A DNA stretch of 64,000 bases, from NCBI GenBank assembly GCA_964562455.1, contig CAZLTN010000021.1:1-64000 (forward strand). Direction: 5' to 3'. The DNA is from Ravibacter sp964562455 (GTDB lineage: Bacteria > Bacteroidota > Bacteroidia > Cytophagales > Spirosomataceae). The notes beneath the pieces are model-generated. The model worked only from the letters and a program-made list of their open reading frames with translations. It was not told where the DNA came from and made no database searches. Position numbers and translations under genes: made by a program. Within the stretch, counting starts at the first letter, position 1. The number at the start of each line of letters is the position of its first letter. Shown here piece by piece: positions 59,474 through 64,000 of this stretch.

Positions 59474-60463
59474 TTAATCCTCGTCCAGGCGGTACTTGCT
59501 TACGTCCATCCCGAAGCTAAGCTGCTTATCCTGTACCAGTTGTTCAAGCTCTGTAAGAGACTTCTTCCCGAAATTGCGGAACTTCATCATATCCGAAATC
59601 TCAAGTTTGACAAGATCTCCCAATGAACGGACATCGGCCGATTTAAGACAGTTGTAAGCCCTTACGGACAGGTCAAGCTCTGCAAGAGGAGTTTTGAGCA
59701 GCTTACGCATGCGCAACATTTCCTCATCTACCTGGTTCTCTTCCTCAGCTTTCTGTTTTTCGAAAGTCATCGTCTGGTCAGAGAACAGCATAAAGTGCTG
59801 AATCAGGATGTTGGCGGCGCCTTTCAGCGCATCTTCCGGGTGTATCGAACCGTCTGTCTGGATATCGATCAGAAGTCTCTCATAGTCAGTACGTTGCTCC
59901 ACCCTGGTGTTTTCGACGCTGTATTTTACATTCTTGATAGGTGTATAGATAGCGTCCATTGCGATATGGCCGAAAGGAAGCTCTGTTCCTCTCGGTTCGT
60001 CGGCAGGTACGTAACCACGTCCCTTGTCAAGGAACAATTCCATCTCAAACTCCTTTTTGTCGTCAACATGAGCAATGACCAGCTCAGGGTTCAAAACCTC
60101 GAAGGAACTGGTGAATTTCCCCAGATCACCTGCTGTCAACACAGAAATATTTTTCAGGTTAACGATGATACGGTTTTCAACCAGGTCGGAAACTTTCTTA
60201 AAACGAACCTGCTTAAGATTCAGAATAATCTCCGTAACGTCTTCTACGACGCCCTCGATAGAAGAAAACTCATGAAGCACTCCCGGAAACTTAACACTAG
60301 TAATGGCATAACCCTCGAGGGAAGACAGAAGGATCCGTCTGAGGGCATTACCGATCGTAACACCATATCCCTTCTCCAAGGGTTTAAACTCAAACAACCC
60401 GTGAAAATCGTTTGCTTTTTCCATTACGACTTTATCGGGCATTTGGAATGCTAATATTGACAT
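59474..60463 (-). CDS. rpoA: DNA-directed RNA polymerase subunit alpha
   Basis: This is the 329-residue alpha subunit, which dimerises to start RNA polymerase assembly. The N-terminal domain shows FEPLEKGYGVTIGNALRRIL and LLSSLEGYAITSVKFPGVLH. The C-terminal domain that contacts activators and upstream DNA is present: LSVRAYNCLKSADVRSLGDL and FRNFGKKSLTELEQLV. Length is standard. Gaps on both sides are unusually long for this operon (132 bp to rpsD and 117 bp to rplQ), and both contain stem-loops. Confidence 0.98.
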   Translation of the reverse strand: MSILAFQMPDKVVMEKANDFHGLFEFKPLEKGYGVTIGNALRRILLSSLEGYAITSVKFPGVLHEFSSIEGVVEDVTEIILNLKQVRFKKVSDLVENRIIVNLKNISVLTAGDLGKFTSSFEVLNPELVIAHVDDKKEFEMELFLDKGRGYVPADEPRGTELPFGHIAMDAIYTPIKNVKYSVENTRVEQRTDYERLLIDIQTDGSIHPEDALKGAANILIQHFMLFSDQTMTFEKQKAEEENQVDEEMLRMRKLLKTPLAELDLSVRAYNCLKSADVRSLGDLVKLEISDMMKFRNFGKKSLTELEQLVQDKQLSFGMDVSKYRLDED

Positions 60464-60537
60464 GGTCTATGTTCCTTTATTTTGAGTAATTGACAGTTGA
60501 TCAGTCCGTCTTTACTATTTTATTGCGATCGCAAAAT

Positions 60538-60583
60538 GGCCCGAAGGCCAGAGATACCCGGGCGGCAGAACCGCCCGGGGTAT
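60538..60583 (-). promoter_or_regulatory. Two adjacent hairpins between rpsD and rpoA
   Basis: On the minus strand a 12-bp stem (arms at 60571-60583 and 60554-60565, one bulged base, loop of five) is followed by GGCC-TTCG-GGCC (60549-60538), a stable tetraloop hairpin, then ATTTTG. This could act as a leaky terminator, a pause site or an RNA-processing site that sets the level of rpoA. Confidence 0.5.
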
Positions 60584-60595
60584 TCAATCAAACTA

Positions 60596-61201
60596 TTATT
60601 TAGAGTACAACTCGACGATGAGCTGCTCATTGATGTTTTCAGGAATATCAGCTCTCTCAGGATAAGACACAAACTTTCCAGTCAACTCTTTTCCGTCCCA
60701 CTCCAGCCAGTTGAACCTCTTGCTGCTGTGGCCTGCAAGGCTGTTGGCAATCGCCTCGAGGGACTTGGATTTCTCCCGAACTGATATAATTTGACCAGGA
60801 ACCAGCGTGTAGGAAGCGATGTTTACTACTTCGCCATCGACCAGAATATGCTTGTGTGAAACCAACTGGCGGGCCGCACGCCTGGTAGGTGCAATACCCA
60901 GACGGTAAACCGTGTTGTCAAGACGGGCTTCACAGAATCTCAGCAGGTTCTCGCCGGTAATACCGGGCTTGACGTGTGCTTTCTGGAATACTCTCCGGAA
61001 CTGCCTTTCAAGGATACCGTAAGTATACTTTGCTTTCTGCTTTTCAGCCAGCTGAAGAGCGTACTCGGACTTCTTCCCCCTGCGGCCTTTGCCGTGCATA
61101 CCGGGAGGGTAATTTTTCTTTGCAAGCGTTTTGTTGGCTCCTAATATCGGTTCTCCGAATTTCCTGCCAATCTTTGCTTTTGGACCTGTGTAACGTGCCA
61201 T
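60596..61201 (-). CDS. rpsD: 30S ribosomal protein S4
   Basis: This is the 201-residue primary 16S rRNA-binding protein. It starts ARYTGPKAKIGRKFGEPILG and has the S4 RNA-binding fold RLDNTVYRLGIAPTRRAARQ followed by LVSHKHILVDGEVVNIASYT. In many bacteria S4 represses its own operon. Length is standard. Confidence 0.98.
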   Translation of the reverse strand: MARYTGPKAKIGRKFGEPILGANKTLAKKNYPPGMHGKGRRGKKSEYALQLAEKQKAKYTYGILERQFRRVFQKAHVKPGITGENLLRFCEARLDNTVYRLGIAPTRRAARQLVSHKHILVDGEVVNIASYTLVPGQIISVREKSKSLEAIANSLAGHSSKRFNWLEWDGKELTGKFVSYPERADIPENINEQLIVELYSK

Positions 61202-61283
61202 TTATTATTGTTTGAAATTACATTCCGCCATTCTTTAGCCCCAAGTTCCTAAACTAAGACTGGACGGAACTACTGAAAAAAAA

Positions 61284-61679
61284 TTAAACTCTTCTGCGTT
61301 TGGGAGGACGGCAGCCGTTGTGCGGCAGCGGCGTGATATCCCGGATTGTAGTTACCTCGATTCCTGAGTTCTGGATAGTACGGATAGCAGACTCCCTGCC
61401 TGAACCCGGTCCTTTTACAAAGACCTCGGCCTTTCTCATGCCGAGATCATACGCTACCTGGGCAGCCGACTGGGCAGCAGTCTGGGCAGCATAGGGAGTA
61501 TTCTTTTTAGAACCTCTGAAGCCCATCTTTCCGGCAGAGCCCCAGGAAATCACCTGTCCTGATGAATTGGTGATAGAGATAATGATATTGTTAAAAGAGG
61601 CTTTGATATGAACCTGTCCGACAGGCTCCACTACTACCACTCTCTTTTTGGCTTTGTCTTTTCTTTTGTTTTGTGCCAT
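61284..61679 (-). CDS. rpsK: 30S ribosomal protein S11
   Basis: This 131-residue protein of the platform near the decoding site shows HIKASFNNIIISITNSSGQV, GFRGSKKNTPYAAQTAAQSA and the C-terminal IRDITPLPHNGCRPPKRRRV. The N terminus is lysine-rich. Length is standard. It is 49 bp downstream of rpsM. Confidence 0.98.
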   Translation of the reverse strand: MAQNKRKDKAKKRVVVVEPVGQVHIKASFNNIIISITNSSGQVISWGSAGKMGFRGSKKNTPYAAQTAAQSAAQVAYDLGMRKAEVFVKGPGSGRESAIRTIQNSGIEVTTIRDITPLPHNGCRPPKRRRV

Positions 61680-61728
61680 TTCAAACCCTTAGGCGGGAAT
61701 TTTTAATTTAGATAATCTGTGCTACAGG

Positions 61729-62106
61729 TTACTTACCAACCTTTTTCTTGTTGGCTACGGTCTTCCGTTTCCCTTTACGGGTCCTTGAGTTATTCTTGGT
61801 CTTCTGGCCACGCAGCGGCAAGCCTTTCCGGTGGCGGATGCCCCGGTAGCATGCGATATCCATAAGACGCTTGATACTCAACTGAACTTCAGATTTAAGA
61901 GCTCCCTCTACTTTGAATTCGTTGGCAATAATCGAACGGATCGCTCCTGACTCCTCGTCATTCCATTCGCTTACTCTTTTATTGACATCGATTCCTGCCT
62001 GTTCGAGGATTCTTTTGGCCGAGCTACGGCCGATTCCATAGATATAAGTTAACCCAATTTCTCCCCGCTTTTTATCAGGAATGTCTACACCAGCTATACG
62101 TGCCAT
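61729..62106 (-). CDS. rpsM: 30S ribosomal protein S13
   Basis: This 125-residue head protein touches the P-site tRNA. Blocks are MARIAGVDIPDKKRGEIGLT, IYGIGRSSAKRILEQAGID and the C-terminal RHRKGLPLRGQKTKNNSRTR followed by a basic tail. Its start is 9 bp after the rpmJ stop. Confidence 0.98.
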   Translation of the reverse strand: MARIAGVDIPDKKRGEIGLTYIYGIGRSSAKRILEQAGIDVNKRVSEWNDEESGAIRSIIANEFKVEGALKSEVQLSIKRLMDIACYRGIRHRKGLPLRGQKTKNNSRTRKGKRKTVANKKKVGK

Positions 62107-62115
62107 AATTGATTT

Positions 62116-62232
62116 TTATCCTTGTCTTTGTTTATATCTTGGATTTTTCTTGTTGATCACATAAATCTTGCCTTTGCGCCTGATCACCTTGCAATCAACG
62201 CTACGTTTCTTTACAGATGCTTTAACTTTCAT
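62116..62232 (-). CDS. rpmJ: 50S ribosomal protein L36
   Basis: This 38-residue gene reads MKVKASVKKRSVDCKVIRRK and ends NPRYKQRQG before a TAA at 62116-62118. It keeps Cys14 but the other zinc-ligand positions of the C+ form are changed (Cys-x2-Cys is reduced to a single Cys), so it is the zinc-free (C-) type of L36 seen in many Bacteroidota. It sits between infA and rpsM as in most bacteria. Confidence 0.95.
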   Translation of the reverse strand: MKVKASVKKRSVDCKVIRRKGKIYVINKKNPRYKQRQG

Positions 62233-62287
62233 TTTTATATTTATTTACGCTTTGCCGACTAAACAACCTTACTTTTCCTGCCCGTCG

Positions 62288-62506
62288 CTATTTGTACCGG
62301 TAAACAATCCGGGCTTTTGACAGATCGTAGGGAGACATCTCCAGCTTCACCCTGTCACCAGGCAGAATCTTGATATAATGCATGCGCATCTTTCCGGATA
62401 TATGCGCAATTACTTCATGCTTATTTTCCAACTGCACCCGGAACATCGCGTTGGACAATGCTTCCACAATTACTCCGTCTTGCTCGATAGACGCCTGTTT
62501 TGCCAT
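62288..62506 (-). CDS. infA: Translation initiation factor IF-1
   Basis: This is the 72-residue S1-like OB-fold factor that blocks the A site during initiation. Blocks are EQDGVIVEALSNAMFRVQLE, HEVIAHISGKMRMHYIKILP and GDRVKLEMSPYDLSKARIVY, ending RYK. It is 23 bp downstream of map and 55 bp upstream of rpmJ. Confidence 0.98.
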   Translation of the reverse strand: MAKQASIEQDGVIVEALSNAMFRVQLENKHEVIAHISGKMRMHYIKILPGDRVKLEMSPYDLSKARIVYRYK

Positions 62507-62529
62507 TCGCTTTGTATATTGACTAGTTA

Positions 62530-63342
62530 TTAAGCACTCACCATTAAACTGCTATTTGCGGTGACGGCCTCGATGTACTCGAAGGTAGTCAGGATCTCTG
62601 CATGGTGCTTTCTTATCGCTACAGTATGCTCAAAGTGCGCGGAAGCCTTCCTGTCAGCGGTACGGATCGTCCATCCATCACCTTCCTGTACTATCGACCG
62701 CTTCCCGAGATTGATCATCGGCTCGATCGCTATGACCATACCGTCGCGAAGGGCTATCCCTTTACCTTTGCTCCCGTAATTAGGAACTTCCGGGCCCTCA
62801 TGCAGGTTCTTTCCTACACCATGTCCTACCAGCTCACGAACCACTGAATAACCCAGGCGCTCTACATACGACTGTATCGCATATCCTATATCTCCCGTCC
62901 TGAACCCTTCACGAGCTTTCTCTATGCCCAGGTAAAGCGATTTTTTTGTCGCGATCAGAAGATCCATTATCTCACGCTTCACCTCACCCACCGGGTAAGT
63001 ATAGGCACTGTCGCTATGGTAACCATTCAGCTTTACGCCGCAATCGATAGAAATAATATCGCCGTCTCTCAGAATATAAGCGCCGGGGATACCGTGCACC
63101 ACGACTTCATTCACGGAAATACACAACGAACCGGGAAAACTGGGTATCCGCCCTGAGCCGCCAAAGCCCTTAAAAGACGGAATGCCGCCGTTATCCCTGA
63201 TATAGCTTTCGGCAACCCTGTCAAGCTGAAGCGTAGAAACTCCGGGCTTGATCCACCTCGCTACTTCCGCATGTGCTTTACCCAAAACCTGTGCGCTCGC
63301 TTTAATCAGGTCAAGTTCCTCTTCGGATTTCAGGTAAATCAT
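62530..63342 (-). CDS. map: Methionine aminopeptidase, type I
   Basis: This 270-residue enzyme removes the initiator methionine. Metal and substrate residues are in SFKGFGGSGRIPSFPGSLCI, SVNEVVVHGIPG (His), GDIISIDCGVKLNGYHSDSA (Asp ligands), ELVGHGVGKNLHEGPEVPNY (His), MVIAIEPMINLG (Glu) and SAHFEHTVAI (Glu). No N-terminal zinc-finger extension is present. The last 12 residues (FEYIEAVTANSSLMVSA) extend slightly past the usual end. It is 29 bp downstream of secY. Confidence 0.97.
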   Translation of the reverse strand: MIYLKSEEELDLIKASAQVLGKAHAEVARWIKPGVSTLQLDRVAESYIRDNGGIPSFKGFGGSGRIPSFPGSLCISVNEVVVHGIPGAYILRDGDIISIDCGVKLNGYHSDSAYTYPVGEVKREIMDLLIATKKSLYLGIEKAREGFRTGDIGYAIQSYVERLGYSVVRELVGHGVGKNLHEGPEVPNYGSKGKGIALRDGMVIAIEPMINLGKRSIVQEGDGWTIRTADRKASAHFEHTVAIRKHHAEILTTFEYIEAVTANSSLMVSA

Positions 63343-63371
63343 ATACTATATTCTAATTTCAATCAAGTTTG

Positions 63372-64000
63372 TCAGGCAGGTAATACTGCCGAACGTCCCT
63401 GCACCCTTCCGGACTTCATCAAACCTTCGTACCTTCTCATCAAAAGGTAGCTTTCAACCTGCTGAAGCGTATCCAGGACAACACCAACCATGATAAGCAG
63501 GGAAGTGCCGCCGAAGAACTGGGCAAACGACGATGTCACGCCGAAAAGGCTCGCTATCGCGGGGAGGATCGCTACCAATGCTAGCAATACGGCTCCGGGG
63601 AACGTGATATGGTCTAACACGCTGCTGATATAATCGGAAGTATCCTTACCCGGCTTAACACCCGGGATAAACCCTCCACCCCGTTTCATCTCGTCTGCTA
63701 TCTGTACGGGGTTAACAGAAATAGCAGTATAGAAAAATGTAAATACCAGGATCAGCAGGCCGAACAGCAGGTTATATTCCCAGGAAGTATAATCGGCAAA
63801 AGTAGCCGCTATACTACCGGCGACATCGCTGCGGTCTGCAAAGAAAGAAGCCACCGTAGAAGGAACAAACATCAGAGCCTGGGCAAAAATGATAGGCATT
63901 ACACCCGCTGCATTGACCTTGAGCGGAAGATACTGCCGTTGCCCCACTGCTGCTCCCCGGCTACCTACTACCTGCTTGGCATATTGAATAGGGATCTTTC
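63372..64000 (-). CDS. secY: Protein translocase subunit SecY (5' end cut by the window)
   Basis: About 209 codons of the C-terminal half are visible; the frame runs off the right edge (RKIPIQYAKQVVGSRGAAVG continuing into GQRQYLPLKVNAAGVMPIIF). Membrane segments include YNLLFGLLILVFTFFYTAIS and ITFPGAVLLALVAILPAIAS, and the end has SLLIMVGVVLDTLQQVESYL and LMRRYEGLMKSG. The NPVQIADEMKRGGGFIPGVK loop with the conserved GGFIPGIRPG-like motif is clear. SecY forms the protein-conducting channel of the inner membrane. Confidence 0.98.
   Translation of the reverse strand, partial: KIPIQYAKQVVGSRGAAVGQRQYLPLKVNAAGVMPIIFAQALMFVPSTVASFFADRSDVAGSIAATFADYTSWEYNLLFGLLILVFTFFYTAISVNPVQIADEMKRGGGFIPGVKPGKDTSDYISSVLDHITFPGAVLLALVAILPAIASLFGVTSSFAQFFGGTSLLIMVGVVLDTLQQVESYLLMRRYEGLMKSGRVQGRSAVLPA

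Noticed and set aside
1..64000. CRISPR arrays, tRNA or rRNA genes, prophage or transposase genes
   Set aside because: No regularly spaced repeats, no tRNA-like cloverleaf or CCA end, and no integrase, transposase or phage structural protein was recognised in the reading frames or gaps examined.

Overview
The window is chromosomal DNA of a Bacteroidota bacterium, probably of the Cytophagales/Chitinophagales/Sphingobacteriales group and moderately GC-rich for the phylum. The evidence is three copies of the phylum-typical set ECF sigma factor, FecR-like anti-sigma, SusC/RagA receptor with an STN domain and SusD/RagB lipoprotein; matches to the Bacteroidota -7 promoter element TAnnTTTG; the atpB-E-F-H order; and rplQ followed by carA. 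There are no rRNA or tRNA genes, no CRISPR array and no recognisable insertion sequence.

Layout. 1-1093 is the 5' part of ffh (minus strand). 1175-24216, almost all minus strand, is polysaccharide locus 1 with its satellites: sigma, FecR, SusC, SusD and a sulfatase (24216 down to 15835), a lone plus-strand outer-membrane protein gene (14705-15553), then a NarL-type sensor kinase/regulator pair, two more sulfatases, a serine hydrolase, a sialidase-fold protein, a DUF1080 protein, a Gfo/Idh/MocA oxidoreductase and a double SGNH esterase. 24576-37952 is locus 2: sigma, FecR, SusC, SusD, sulfatase, DUF6528-like protein, parallel beta-helix protein and CE15-type glucuronoyl esterase, with a DUF1697 gene at the end. 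37953-38477 is a repeat-bearing intergenic region. 38478-44886 (plus strand) holds a GH125 mannosidase, a small membrane protein, atpB-E-F-H and a large membrane protein in the place where atpA would be expected. 44972-47296 holds a DNA/RNA endonuclease and a BaiN-type flavoprotein. 47303-56130 is locus 3: sigma, FecR, SusC, SusD and a GH16 glycanase. 56233-64000 (minus strand) has an O-methyltransferase, carA and the end of the ribosomal protein cluster: rplQ, rpoA, rpsD, rpsK, rpsM, rpmJ, infA, map and the 3' part of secY.

How the genes probably work together. In each locus a SusC/SusD pair would import an oligosaccharide across the outer membrane. The N-terminal STN domain of SusC would signal to FecR and release the sigma factor. 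The enzymes nearby would remove sulfate, ester and sugar groups. Four sulfatases of the cysteine type, an esterase for uronic acid esters and a sialidase-fold protein point to anionic, sulfated glycans, but the exact substrates cannot be read from sequence alone.

The most interesting signals are: (a) two of the three fecR-susC gaps hold an intrinsic terminator that faces against the operon, as expected for a short antisense RNA over the susC leader; (b) ribosomal protein L17 carries a helix-hairpin-helix domain at its C terminus; (c) all three sigma factors end in a hydrophobic tail; (d) several strong palindromes, some belonging to dispersed extragenic repeat families; and (e) the ATP synthase operon stops after atpH.
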